A DNA stretch of 57,569 bases from Brevundimonas sp. UBA7664. GTDB taxonomy: Bacteria > Pseudomonadota > Alphaproteobacteria > Caulobacterales > Caulobacteraceae. The DNA is taken from positions 1 through 57,569 of the forward strand of contig NZ_DLHQ01000022.1 in assembly GCF_002483305.1 (NCBI RefSeq), given 5' to 3'. The translations under genes and the position numbers were made by a program. Every line of letters starts with the position of its first letter. The first letter of the stretch is position 1. Of this stretch, positions 49,195 through 57,326 are shown in pieces. The notes beneath the pieces were generated by a model. That model was given only the letters and a program-made list of their open reading frames with translations. It ran no database searches and had not been told where the DNA came from.

Positions 49195-49891
49195 GGCCAC
49201 ACGCGCCCGCTTTCCCTTCGGCCTGACCCTCGCCGCCCTTCTGGCCCTTGCCCTGCTGTGCGGCCTCGGCGTCTGGCAGGCCCAGAGGATGCAGTGGAAG
49301 AACGGCCTGATCGACCAGGCCGAGGCGGCCGCCGACCTCCCGCCAGCGCACCTCGCCTCGGTGATGGCCCTCCACGACCCCGCCTTCCGCAAGGTCGCCG
49401 TCGACTGTCCGGGCCTGGCCACGGCCCCTTACGTCGAGCTCCAGACCATCCATGACGGCCAGCCCGGCGTCCGGCTGATCTCCGCCTGCCGCCCGACCGA
49501 CTTTCCGGCGGTCTTCCTGATCGACCGTGGCTTTGTCGCCGAGACCATTTCGGCGCGCCCGCCGGTCGCGGCCTCGACGGCGTCCTTCCCCGTGGTGGCC
49601 GAGGTGCGCGAGACGCCGCTGCCGGGTCCGATGGCCCTGCCCGTCGACAAGGGCCGGTTCTTCGCCCGCGACATGGCGGGCATGGCCGAGGCCCTCGGCG
49701 TGGCCGACCCTGATCCGAACACCCTGTTCGCCCTGACCTCGTCCAATCCGGAATGGCAGGCGCTGCAGCCGTCCGCCCCGCCCGCCGCCTTTTCGAACAA
49801 CCATCTCGGCTATGCGTTGACCTGGTTCGGGCTGGCGCTGGCGCTGGTCGGTTTCTACATCGTTCTGCTCCGTCGAAGGCTCACCTCCTGA
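49184..49891 (+). CDS. SURF1 family oxidase assembly protein
   Basis: 235 aa. SURF1 (Shy1) promotes heme a3 insertion into subunit I. N-terminal TM (FGLTLAALLALALLCGLGVWQAQRMQWK) followed by a periplasmic domain and a C-terminal TM (NNHLGYALTWFGLALALVGFYIVLLRRR), the canonical SURF1 topology and end motif. The stop codon overlaps the probable CTG start of the M16 protease gene. Confidence 0.93.
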   Translation: MTAEATRARFPFGLTLAALLALALLCGLGVWQAQRMQWKNGLIDQAEAAADLPPAHLASVMALHDPAFRKVAVDCPGLATAPYVELQTIHDGQPGVRLISACRPTDFPAVFLIDRGFVAETISARPPVAASTASFPVVAEVRETPLPGPMALPVDKGRFFARDMAGMAEALGVADPDPNTLFALTSSNPEWQALQPSAPPAAFSNNHLGYALTWFGLALALVGFYIVLLRRRLTS

Positions 49892-51153
49892 CCGCAACCC
49901 TCCACACCCTGTCCAACGGCGTTCGCGTCGTCTGTGATCCCATGCCCGGCCTGCGAACCCTGGCCCTGACGGTCGCCGTGCGCGGCGGGGCGAAATGGGA
50001 GAGCGAAGCGACTTCGGGCTGGTCCCACTGCCTCGAACATCTGGTGTTCAAGGGCGCGGGCGACATGGGCGCGCGCGAGATCGTCGAGCGCATCGAGGCC
50101 GAGGGCGGCTCGCTGAACGCCTCGACTGGCTATGAGCGCACCAGTTTCGAGGTCCGCGCCCTGCATGGCTCCCTGCCACTGGCCATGCAGGTGGTGTCCG
50201 ACCTCGTCTTCCGTCCCACGCTCGACCCCGCCGAGATCGAGCGCGAGAAGGACGTCGTGGCCCAGGAGATCGCCGAGGCCTTCGACACCCCCGACGACCA
50301 CGTCTTCGAAATGGCCCAGACGCGCGCCTTCGAGGGCCAGCCGCTGGGCCGGCCGATCCTCGGCTGCGTGGCCAGCCTCAAGCCGATCAGCCGCGCCACG
50401 ATCGGCGACTGGCGCGCGCGTCTGTATTCGCCGGACCGGATGGTCGTGGCCGTTGCGGGCGCGGTGGACGAGACCGAACTGCTGGCCCTGGCCGAGCGCT
50501 GGTTCGGCGACGAGGTCGCGACCCCGGCCGAGGCGCCCGACGCGCCCCGGTTCACCGGCGGCGAGGCGGCCCTGACCCGGCGGATCGAACAGGCCAATAT
50601 CGTCTTCCAGCTGCCGGCGCCGTCGGCGGCGGATCCGGCCTATGCCGCGACCCGGCTGATGACCGAGATCCTCGGCGGCGGCATGGCCTCGCGCCTGTTC
50701 CAGAGCGCCCGCGAGGAGCGCGGCCTGGCCTATGCCATCGACGCCTATCACGAGCCCTATGAGGACGCCGGCCTGCTGGGCATCTACGCCGGGGCCGCCG
50801 CCGACCGCGCCGTCGAACTGGCGAAGGTCTGCGCGGCCGAGCTGAAAGCCTTGGCCGAAGGCGGTCCGACCGCCGCCGAACTGTCCCGCGCCAAGGCGGT
50901 GCTGAACGCCGGCCTGTGGATGTCGGACGAAAGCCCCGCCGCCCGCGCCGGCCGCGCCGCGGCCCAGGTGCTGATCTTCGGGGCCCTGATCCCGTCGCAG
51001 ACCATGTCCGAACGCACCCTGGCCCAGACGGTCGACACGGTGCGGAGCGCCGCCGCCGCCTCGCTGGCCGCCGGCCGTTGCGCCACGGCGGTGCTGGGGC
51101 CCAAGGCCGCGGCCCCGGCGGGCGCGGCGTTCCGGGAAGCCCTTTTCGGCTGA
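49888..51153 (+). CDS. M16 family zinc peptidase (pitrilysin / MPP-like)
   Basis: 421 aa if started at CTG 49888. The inverted zinc motif HCLEHLVFKG is near residue 48, with the distal Glu in EKDVVAQEIAEAFD. The C-terminal M16_C domain has LTEILGGGMASRLFQS-like sequence (TEILGGGMASRLFQSARE). No ATG, GTG or TTG fits the conserved TLHTLSNGVRVV beginning. CTG 49888 has GAAGG 8 bases upstream and overlaps the SURF1 stop as CTGA. An ATG at 49942 would remove the first beta-strand. Related to mitochondrial processing peptidase; substrates unknown. Confidence 0.9.
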   Translation: MTATLHTLSNGVRVVCDPMPGLRTLALTVAVRGGAKWESEATSGWSHCLEHLVFKGAGDMGAREIVERIEAEGGSLNASTGYERTSFEVRALHGSLPLAMQVVSDLVFRPTLDPAEIEREKDVVAQEIAEAFDTPDDHVFEMAQTRAFEGQPLGRPILGCVASLKPISRATIGDWRARLYSPDRMVVAVAGAVDETELLALAERWFGDEVATPAEAPDAPRFTGGEAALTRRIEQANIVFQLPAPSAADPAYAATRLMTEILGGGMASRLFQSAREERGLAYAIDAYHEPYEDAGLLGIYAGAAADRAVELAKVCAAELKALAEGGPTAAELSRAKAVLNAGLWMSDESPAARAGRAAAQVLIFGALIPSQTMSERTLAQTVDTVRSAAAASLAAGRCATAVLGPKAAAPAGAAFREALFG

Positions 51154-51177
51154 TCCCTCGCCCGCTATCGTTCGCCC

Positions 51178-51768
51178 ATGGCCCTGCTGGACTGGATCAA
51201 CGAAGCGACCGGGCCGGTGGTGAAGGGGCAGGGCGTGACCCTGCGTCCGCCGCGCGCATCGGACCATGAGGCCTGGGCGGCCCTGCGGCAGGCGTCGCAC
51301 GCCTATCTGCAGCCATGGGAGCCGATCTGGCCCGAGGACGACCTGACCCGTCCGGCGTTCAAGCGCCGCCTGTCGATCTACGGGCGCGAGATGGAGGCGG
51401 GCAACGCCTGGCCCTTCTTCATCTTCGCCGATTCGGACCAGTCGCTCGTGGGCGCCATCACCCTGTCCAACGTCCGTCGCGGCGTGGCCGAGACCGGGAC
51501 CCTCGGCTACTGGATCGGCCAGCGATTCGCCGGACGAGGGCTGGGCACGGCGGCCGTGCGGGCCATGATCGGCTACGCCTTCGAGGACCTGAACCTGCAC
51601 CGGGTCGAGGCGGCCTGTGTGCCGGACAACACGGCGTCGCGGCGTGTGCTCGAAAAGACCGGCTTTCAGCTCGAGGGACAGGCCCGGGCTTATCTCAAAA
51701 TTAACGGCGCTTGGGCAGATCATCTCCTGTTCGGCGTCGTTAACGACGGGGCCGGGCGCGGCGGCTGA
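51178..51768 (+). CDS. RimJ/RimL-like GNAT N-acetyltransferase
   Basis: 196 aa. Acetyl-CoA dependent acetyltransferase of the ribosomal-protein N-terminus type. VTLRPPRASDHEAWAALR is the N-terminal GNAT strand. LGYWIGQRFAGRGLGTAAVRAMI (about 103-125, read in parts) is the acetyl-CoA loop with Q/RxxGxG/A. HRVEAACVPDNTASRRVLEKTGF is the RimJ C-terminal signature. The M16 protease-RimJ pair is common in alphaproteobacteria. 24 bp after the protease gene. Confidence 0.93.
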   Translation: MALLDWINEATGPVVKGQGVTLRPPRASDHEAWAALRQASHAYLQPWEPIWPEDDLTRPAFKRRLSIYGREMEAGNAWPFFIFADSDQSLVGAITLSNVRRGVAETGTLGYWIGQRFAGRGLGTAAVRAMIGYAFEDLNLHRVEAACVPDNTASRRVLEKTGFQLEGQARAYLKINGAWADHLLFGVVNDGAGRGG

Positions 51769-51799
51769 TTCCGGCCGTCCCAGTGGGACTTGCAGGCGT

Positions 51800-53467
51800 T
51801 TGAACACTCGCTCCAGAAGTCTGGCCTGGGACGCGACGACAGCCATCGAGGCGCTGGCCGCCGCCGACACCGCCCTGTGGATCTGGACCCCGTCCGACGA
51901 CCAGATGCGATTCACCGGCGCGACCCGGGCGCTGGGGCTCGGCCCCCTCGCGCCGGAGTGTTCGGGCGCCGCCTTCACCGCCGTGGCCATTCCCCAGGAC
52001 CGGTCGCTGGCCGAAAAGATTCTCAAGCCGCAGGAGGAGGGGACCGAGGTCGCCGTCCGCCTGCGCATGCGCGACTCCGAAACCTGCATCTGGCGCGGCG
52101 TCTGGCTCGAGGACGGCCTGCGCGCCGCCGGCGTGGTCGCCCTGGAGACCAAATTCGCCGCCTCCCACATTGACCGGCTGACCGGTCTGCTGGACCGGCG
52201 CACCTTCCTGGTTCGCGCCGGAGAACAGCTGACCCAGCCCGGCGACTATGAGCTGGTGGTCGCCGACGTCGACCGCCTGCGCCGCCTCAACGAGGCGCTC
52301 GGCCATGAGCGCACCGATCTGGTCCTCGCCGCCCTCGGGTCGCGCCTCAACGCCGCCTTCGCCCATGACGCCAACGCCGCCCGCATCGGCGAGGACGAGT
52401 TCGCCGTCCTCGCCCCGCGCGGCACCGGCGCCGTCGCCGAACGGGTGCGCGAGGCGCTGGAACAGCCGCTGCGCGTCGCCGGCTTCGACATCTATCCGAC
52501 CGTCTCGATCGGCTCGGCCCAGGCCGAGGGCGGGCCCGACGCGCCGGACCCCGCCGAGATGCTGCGCCGGGTCGAACTGGCCGTCGAACAGGCCAAGACC
52601 GCGGGCCGCGGCGGCGTCGCCGCCTATGGTCGGGCGCTGGAGAGCGACAGCCTGTCCCGGCTGGCGCTGGAGGCCGACCTGCGCAACGCCTTCGTGCGCG
52701 GCGAGATCGAGCCGTTCTACCAGCCCATCGTCAACCTGCTGACCGGCGCCGTGGCCGGGTTCGAGGCCCTGGCCCGCTGGCGGCACCCCAAGCGCGGCCT
52801 GGTCCCGCCCGACGAATTCCTGGGTCTGGCCGACGAAATGGGCCTGATGAACGACCTCGGCCTGCTGATGATGACCCAGGCCTCGCGCCAGCTGGCCGAA
52901 TGGCTCAAGCGGCATCCGTCGGCGGGCAAGCTGTTCTGCAGCGTCAACCTGTCGGTCGGCGAGATCGAACGGCCCAATCTGGTCGAGGACGTCACCCGCA
53001 TCATCGCCGACGCCGGCCTGCCCAAGGGCGCGCTGAAGCTGGAGGTCACCGAGGGCGACATCATGCGCGACACCTCGCGCGCGGCCGAGACCCTGACCCG
53101 GCTGCGCGAGGCCGGGGCCTCGCTGGCGCTCGACGACTTCGGCACCGGCTTCAGCTCCCTGACCTGGCTGGCCAAGCTGCCGTTCGATACGCTCAAGATC
53201 GACCGCTATTTCGTTCTGACCATGGACAAGGACGAGGGCTCGGCCAAGATCGTCAAATCGGTGGTCAACCTGGGCCGCGACCTGTCGCTGGAAGTTGTCG
53301 CCGAGGGCGTCGAGAACGCCGGCCTGGCCGCCCTGCTGCTGGACGCCCAGTGCCACTACGGCCAGGGCTTCGGCTACGCCCAGGCCCTCCCGGCCCAGGA
53401 GGCCGAGGTCTATCTCAACGAGTCGCTGGCCGACGGCACGGCGCCGATCAAGGCGCGGTCGGCCTAA
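51800..53467 (+). CDS. pdeA: Cyclic di-GMP phosphodiesterase, GGDEF(GEDEF)-EAL, PdeA-like
   Basis: 555 aa from TTG 51800; no ATG or GTG fits before the conserved AIEALAAADTALWIW. N-terminal PAS-like domain about 10-110. GGDEF domain about 125-280 with GEDEF at 197-201, which in Caulobacter PdeA binds GTP and activates the EAL domain instead of making c-di-GMP. EAL domain about 290-545 with FEALARW (EAL 322-324), SVNLSVGE, EVTEGD, DDFGTG (445-450), LKID and AEGVEN all intact, so hydrolysis is expected. Length and domain order match Caulobacter PdeA; the name is by similarity. Its stop overlaps that of yqgE. Confidence 0.85.
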   Translation: MNTRSRSLAWDATTAIEALAAADTALWIWTPSDDQMRFTGATRALGLGPLAPECSGAAFTAVAIPQDRSLAEKILKPQEEGTEVAVRLRMRDSETCIWRGVWLEDGLRAAGVVALETKFAASHIDRLTGLLDRRTFLVRAGEQLTQPGDYELVVADVDRLRRLNEALGHERTDLVLAALGSRLNAAFAHDANAARIGEDEFAVLAPRGTGAVAERVREALEQPLRVAGFDIYPTVSIGSAQAEGGPDAPDPAEMLRRVELAVEQAKTAGRGGVAAYGRALESDSLSRLALEADLRNAFVRGEIEPFYQPIVNLLTGAVAGFEALARWRHPKRGLVPPDEFLGLADEMGLMNDLGLLMMTQASRQLAEWLKRHPSAGKLFCSVNLSVGEIERPNLVEDVTRIIADAGLPKGALKLEVTEGDIMRDTSRAAETLTRLREAGASLALDDFGTGFSSLTWLAKLPFDTLKIDRYFVLTMDKDEGSAKIVKSVVNLGRDLSLEVVAEGVENAGLAALLLDAQCHYGQGFGYAQALPAQEAEVYLNESLADGTAPIKARSA

Positions 53468-54033
53468 GCCCGCCCGCTCTGCCCCGATAGCTGCGCCGGA
53501 TCGACCCCCAGCCCCGCCAGCGCCTTGGCCCATTTCCCGTCGTAGTCGGCGTCGAAGATCAGCTCCGGATCGGCGTCGGCGGTCAGCCAGACGTTCTCGC
53601 CCAGCTCATCCTCCAGCTGGCCCTCGCCCCAGCCGGCGTAGCCCAGCAGCAGCACCGACCGGTTCGGTCCCGACGCCGGGTCCACCATGGCCAGCAGCGC
53701 CTCGCGCGTGCCGGTCATCGCCAGACCCTCGGCGAAGGCCACCGAGGCGTCGTCGATCAGCCAGTCGTCGGTGTGCAGGACGAAGCCGCGCTCCCGCTCC
53801 ACCGGCCCGCCGATCAGCACCAGCCGCTCCGCCGCGGCCTCGGGGGCCTCGGTCGCCAGCTTGGTCAGCACCTTCTTCAGGTTCACCCCCGGCGCGGGCC
53901 GGTCCAGCCTCAGGCCCATGGCGTGATCCGGTCGGTGGGCGCAGATCAGGATCACGGCGTGCTCGAACCGGCTGTCGCTGATGCCCGGCATGGCCACCAG
54001 CAGCCGCCCGACGAGGGATTGGAAATCGTCCAT
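53464..54033 (-). CDS. yqgE: YqgE/AlgH family protein (UPF0301)
   Basis: 189 aa from the ATG at 54033. Opens GRLLVAMPGISDSRFEHAVILICAH, the UPF0301 signature, with GGPVERERGFVLHT in the middle and LLGYAGWGEGQLEDELGENVW near the end. Function is poorly defined; AlgH in Pseudomonas was linked to alginate regulation. Convergent with the phosphodiesterase gene: the two stop codons share the four bases CTAA. Confidence 0.94.
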   Translation of the reverse strand: MDDFQSLVGRLLVAMPGISDSRFEHAVILICAHRPDHAMGLRLDRPAPGVNLKKVLTKLATEAPEAAAERLVLIGGPVERERGFVLHTDDWLIDDASVAFAEGLAMTGTREALLAMVDPASGPNRSVLLLGYAGWGEGQLEDELGENVWLTADADPELIFDADYDGKWAKALAGLGVDPAQLSGQSGRA

Positions 54034-54162
54034 GATCCTATCATCGGCACGCCCGCCCACCGACGCAAGGCGGCGTCCGGACACGATGTGGTTGGCGTCC
54101 CGCGCGGCAACGCCTATCTGGTCGGCAGCGTTACGTCTTCACACCCCCCCGGAGCCTGCCCC

Positions 54163-54648
54163 ATGACCGTCCAGATCGGCGACCGCATCCCCTCGACCAA
54201 CCTGACCCGCGCCACCGACGACGGCCCCAAGCCCGTCACCACCGACGACATCTTCGCCGGCAAGACCGTGGCCCTGTTCGCCGTCCCCGGCGCCTTCACC
54301 CCGACCTGCTCGGCCAAACACCTGCCCGGCTTCAAGGACCACCGCGAGGAACTGGCGGCCAAGGGCGTCGACACCATCGCCTGCCTCTCGGTCAACGACG
54401 CCTTCGTCATGGGTGCCTGGGCCGACAGCCAGGGCATCGGCAAGGACGAGATCGTCATGCTGGGCGACGGCAACGGCGACCTCACCCGCCAGCTGGGCCT
54501 GTCCATGGACGCCAAGGGCTTCGGCATGGGCGAGCGCTCGCAGCGCTATTCCATGATCGTCAAGGACGGCGTGGTCAGCCAGCTGAACGTCGAACAGCCC
54601 GGCGAATTCCGCGTCTCCTCGGCCGAGCACCTGCTGGCGCAGCTCTAG
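54163..54648 (+). CDS. Peroxiredoxin, Prx5 type
   Basis: 161 aa from the ATG at 54163 with GGAG upstream. Reduces peroxides using glutaredoxin or thioredoxin. The peroxidatic cysteine lies in VPGAFTPTCSAKHLPGF (Cys about 50), the Prx5 signature. LGDGNGDLTRQLGLSMDAKGFGMGERSQRYSMIV (in parts) is also typical. No second resolving Cys is visible, so it is 1-Cys-like or glutaredoxin-dependent. Divergent from yqgE. Confidence 0.95.
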   Translation: MTVQIGDRIPSTNLTRATDDGPKPVTTDDIFAGKTVALFAVPGAFTPTCSAKHLPGFKDHREELAAKGVDTIACLSVNDAFVMGAWADSQGIGKDEIVMLGDGNGDLTRQLGLSMDAKGFGMGERSQRYSMIVKDGVVSQLNVEQPGEFRVSSAEHLLAQL

Positions 54649-54654
54649 GATGAG

Positions 54655-54794
54655 CTCCTCCCCCATAGGGGGAGGGGGACCGCCCGGAGCCGAAGGCGAA
54701 GGGGGGTGGAGGGGCGCCGGCGGCGGCTTTACGGCCCCTCCGTCACGGCGCGAAGCCACGCCGCGCCACCTCCCCCGTCGGGGGAGGACCGGAT
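54655..54794 (+). repeat. Palindromic repeat element, copy B, upstream of vsr
   Basis: 140 bp, homologous to 14105-14236 from the initial CTCCTCCCCC to the final GGAGGACCGGAT. It shows the same three hairpins, with a longer central loop (GCCGGCGGCGGC region) and base changes in paired positions. It fills the gap from 6 bp after the peroxiredoxin stop to the AT of the vsr ATG. Confidence 0.88.
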
Positions 54795-55239
54795 GAGCGA
54801 CCCCTTCACCCCCGAACAGCGCAGCGCCGTCATGCGCGCCGTGAAGGGTCGCGACACCACGCCCGAGCTCGCCGTGCGCCGCATCCTGCGCGCGGCGGGA
54901 ATCGGCTACCGGCTGGGCGGGCGCGGCCTGCCGGGGCGGCCCGATCTGGTGATGCCGGGCCGGCGCGTCGCGGTCTTCGTGCACGGCTGTTTCTGGCACG
55001 GCCACGACTGCGCCCGGGGCGCGCGCCAGCCGAAAGCCAACGCCGACTACTGGTCCGCCAAGATCAGCCGCAACCGCGCCCGCGACGCGGCGACGCTCAC
55101 GGCTCTGGCGCGCGCCGGCTGGCGGGTGGTCACGGTCTGGGAGTGCGGCATGAAGGCCGCCGGTTTCGCCGAAGGCCTCGTCGCCGAGGTCCGCGGTCAG
55201 GCCGCGACGGTCTCGGCCGCGGGGGTCTCGTCCGCCTGA
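54793..55239 (+). CDS. vsr: Very-short-patch repair endonuclease Vsr (orphan)
   Basis: 148 aa. Vsr nicks at T:G mismatches arising from 5-methylcytosine deamination. Catalytic residues keep the E. coli numbering: Asp51 (GRPDLVMP), His64 and His69 (VHGCFWHGHDC). The zinc site is Cys66, His71, Cys73 and Cys118 (VWECGMK). N-terminal KGRDTTPELAVRR fits the family. No dcm-like methyltransferase is in the window. The Shine-Dalgarno GGGGGAGGA comes from the palindromic repeat immediately upstream. The 3' end overlaps the convergent kinase gene by 43 bp. Confidence 0.93.
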   Translation: MSDPFTPEQRSAVMRAVKGRDTTPELAVRRILRAAGIGYRLGGRGLPGRPDLVMPGRRVAVFVHGCFWHGHDCARGARQPKANADYWSAKISRNRARDAATLTALARAGWRVVTVWECGMKAAGFAEGLVAEVRGQAATVSAAGVSSA

Positions 55240-57260
55240 GCCATGGTCATCACATGGGTGATGGCCCCCAGCAGCATCGGCGGGGTGATCGGCTTGGGCA
55301 CGAAATAGGTCATGCCCGCGGCCGTGCAGGCGGCGATGTCTTCCTGCGCGGTGTCCGCCGTGACGGCGATGATCGGCACGCCGGCGTTGGGACCGTTCCC
55401 GGCGCGGATGCGGCGGGTGGTCTCGCGGCCGTCCAGCTCGGGCATCCGCACATCCATGAAGATCAGGTCGAAGGCGGTCTGCTCGCAGATCTTCAGCGCC
55501 GCCATGCCGTCGGCGGCGGTGGCTATGTCGCAGCCCAGCGGCTGCAGGATCAGCTGGATGGCGCGGCGGTTGATGTCGTGATCATCGACCACCAGCACCC
55601 GCATCGGCCGGCCTTCGTCCGTGTCGCCGTCTTCGATGACGGGGTCGGGCCGGGTTTCGGGCGTGACGGCGATGTCCGTCAGCCCGGCTGCCGGGCCCAG
55701 GATGCGGGCGGCGATGGCCTCGGGGGACAGGTCATCGGAGGCCGTGGCTTCAGCGATCGGGGCCGCAGTGGGCGCCGCGACGGCCGGCCGGGGCGCCGGG
55801 GCCAGCGACTGCGCCGCCGGCGCCGGCGACGAACCGGTCATGCGGCCGGACAGGGCGCGGGCGACGGCGTCGCGGCTCTCCTGATCCAGCGTTGTGGGGG
55901 TGGCCGCGACGGCCTTTCCCTGCAGCAGGGAGAGCGACAGGGTGAAGCTGGCGCCGGCGCCCGGGCGGGTGCGGACGGTCACCCGTCCACCCATCAGTTC
56001 GGCCAGCTGGCGACTGATGGCGAGGCCGAGGCCGGTGCCGCCATGCTGGGCGCTGACGCCGGCCATGGTCTGGTCGAAGGGGGTGAACAGGCGCGCCACC
56101 TGTTCGACCGTCATGCCGGGGCCGGTGTCCTCCACGGAGATCAGCACCGCATGGCCGCCGGGCTCCTCGCTCCAGGCGTTGAGACGCAGGGTGATCGACC
56201 CCGTCTCGGTGAATTTCATCGCATTGGAGATCAGGTTGTTCAGCACCTGACGGACCCGCATCGGGTCGCCCCGGACGGCCGCCGGGATCGACGCGGCGCC
56301 CTCGACCCGCAGCTTCAGCCCCTTGGCCCGGGCCGGCCCGCGCCACAGCCGCGTGGTCTGGTTCAGCAGTTCGCGCAGGTTGAAGTCGACCTGGTCGACG
56401 GTCATGTGGCCGGCGTCCAGCTTGGCGTGGTCCAGCAGGTCGTCGAGCATCGCCTTCATCATGAAGCCGGCGTCGGTGATCAGATGCGCCTGCGATCGGG
56501 CGGCGGCGTCGGTCGCGCCGCGCTCCAGCTCCGCCGCGCCGGTCAGGATGGCGCTGATCGGCGTGCGCAGGTCGTGGCCGATGGCGGCGAGGAAGGCGCT
56601 GCGGCCGGCCATGATGCGCTCGGCCTGGGCGCGCTTCTCCTCGGCCTCGATCCGGGCGGCGCTCTCCGCCAGCCGCGCCTCATTCATCCGCTGCCAGGTC
56701 GACAGGCAGTAGGTGATGAAGACGCCGACGGCGATGGCGGCGGCGGTGACGAAGCCCGGGGAGGCGCCGTGCATGGCCATGAACACCGGCGTCGCCGCCA
56801 GATAGAGGAACTGGATCGTGGCGGTCATCAGCATGACCGAGGTCGAGCGCGGGGCGTTGATGACGGCATAGATGGCGCCGGCGGACAGCAGCATCACCGA
56901 GCAGATGCCGCCCATGGCGCCGCCCATCAGCCAGAGCGGCACCGACAAACTGCCGAAATAGGCGGCGTTCAGGGACAGCATCACCCATCCGGCCACCCGG
57001 CGGACGCCGCGCAGCTGCTCGGCCTTGCCGCTGACGATCGGGGCGAAAACCCACACGTCGAGCAGCTGGACGATGAAATAGCCGATGACCCAGGCGAAGC
57101 TCAGCGACCAGCCCAGAAGCGGGCTGAAGATCAGCGCGCTGGCGGACGCCATGCCGAGCCGCTGCAGCAACGCCTGGCGCCGCTGACGGATCGCGCCGGC
57201 CCAGTCGCCGGGATCGGCGACGGACGCGTCAGCAGGCATCTCGGCTTTGGCTAGCGCCAT
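55197..57260 (-). CDS. Hybrid sensor histidine kinase with C-terminal receiver
   Basis: 687 aa. About six TM helices (roughly 37-190), with no large periplasmic sensor, then HisKA with the phospho-acceptor His229 in AAIGHDLRTPI. HATPase has NNLISNAMKFT, VEDTGPGM, FTPFDQ and GGTGLGLAISRQL. An Ala/Pro-rich linker (about 440-550) leads to a receiver domain with VVDDHDINRR and Asp603 in FMDVRMPELDGR, and K in YFVPKPI. The BarA/TorS-like layout suggests signalling onward through a phosphotransferase. The ligand is unknown. Overlaps vsr 3' end-to-3' end by 43 bp. Confidence 0.94.
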   Translation of the reverse strand: MALAKAEMPADASVADPGDWAGAIRQRRQALLQRLGMASASALIFSPLLGWSLSFAWVIGYFIVQLLDVWVFAPIVSGKAEQLRGVRRVAGWVMLSLNAAYFGSLSVPLWLMGGAMGGICSVMLLSAGAIYAVINAPRSTSVMLMTATIQFLYLAATPVFMAMHGASPGFVTAAAIAVGVFITYCLSTWQRMNEARLAESAARIEAEEKRAQAERIMAGRSAFLAAIGHDLRTPISAILTGAAELERGATDAAARSQAHLITDAGFMMKAMLDDLLDHAKLDAGHMTVDQVDFNLRELLNQTTRLWRGPARAKGLKLRVEGAASIPAAVRGDPMRVRQVLNNLISNAMKFTETGSITLRLNAWSEEPGGHAVLISVEDTGPGMTVEQVARLFTPFDQTMAGVSAQHGGTGLGLAISRQLAELMGGRVTVRTRPGAGASFTLSLSLLQGKAVAATPTTLDQESRDAVARALSGRMTGSSPAPAAQSLAPAPRPAVAAPTAAPIAEATASDDLSPEAIAARILGPAAGLTDIAVTPETRPDPVIEDGDTDEGRPMRVLVVDDHDINRRAIQLILQPLGCDIATAADGMAALKICEQTAFDLIFMDVRMPELDGRETTRRIRAGNGPNAGVPIIAVTADTAQEDIAACTAAGMTYFVPKPITPPMLLGAITHVMTMAQADETPAAETVAA

Positions 57261-57276
57261 GCGGCTCCCCGGGATT

Positions 57277-57290
57277 GGGCGAATTCGCCC
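57277..57290. other. 14-bp perfect palindrome upstream of the kinase gene
   Basis: GGGCGAATTCGCCC lies 17 bp upstream of the kinase start and 37 bp past the pyrD stop. It may be an operator or a short hairpin ending the pyrD transcript; no U-run follows. Confidence 0.35.
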
Positions 57291-57326
57291 CTCCCGCGAT
57301 CATGACCCGCTTGCCCTAACGCTCCG

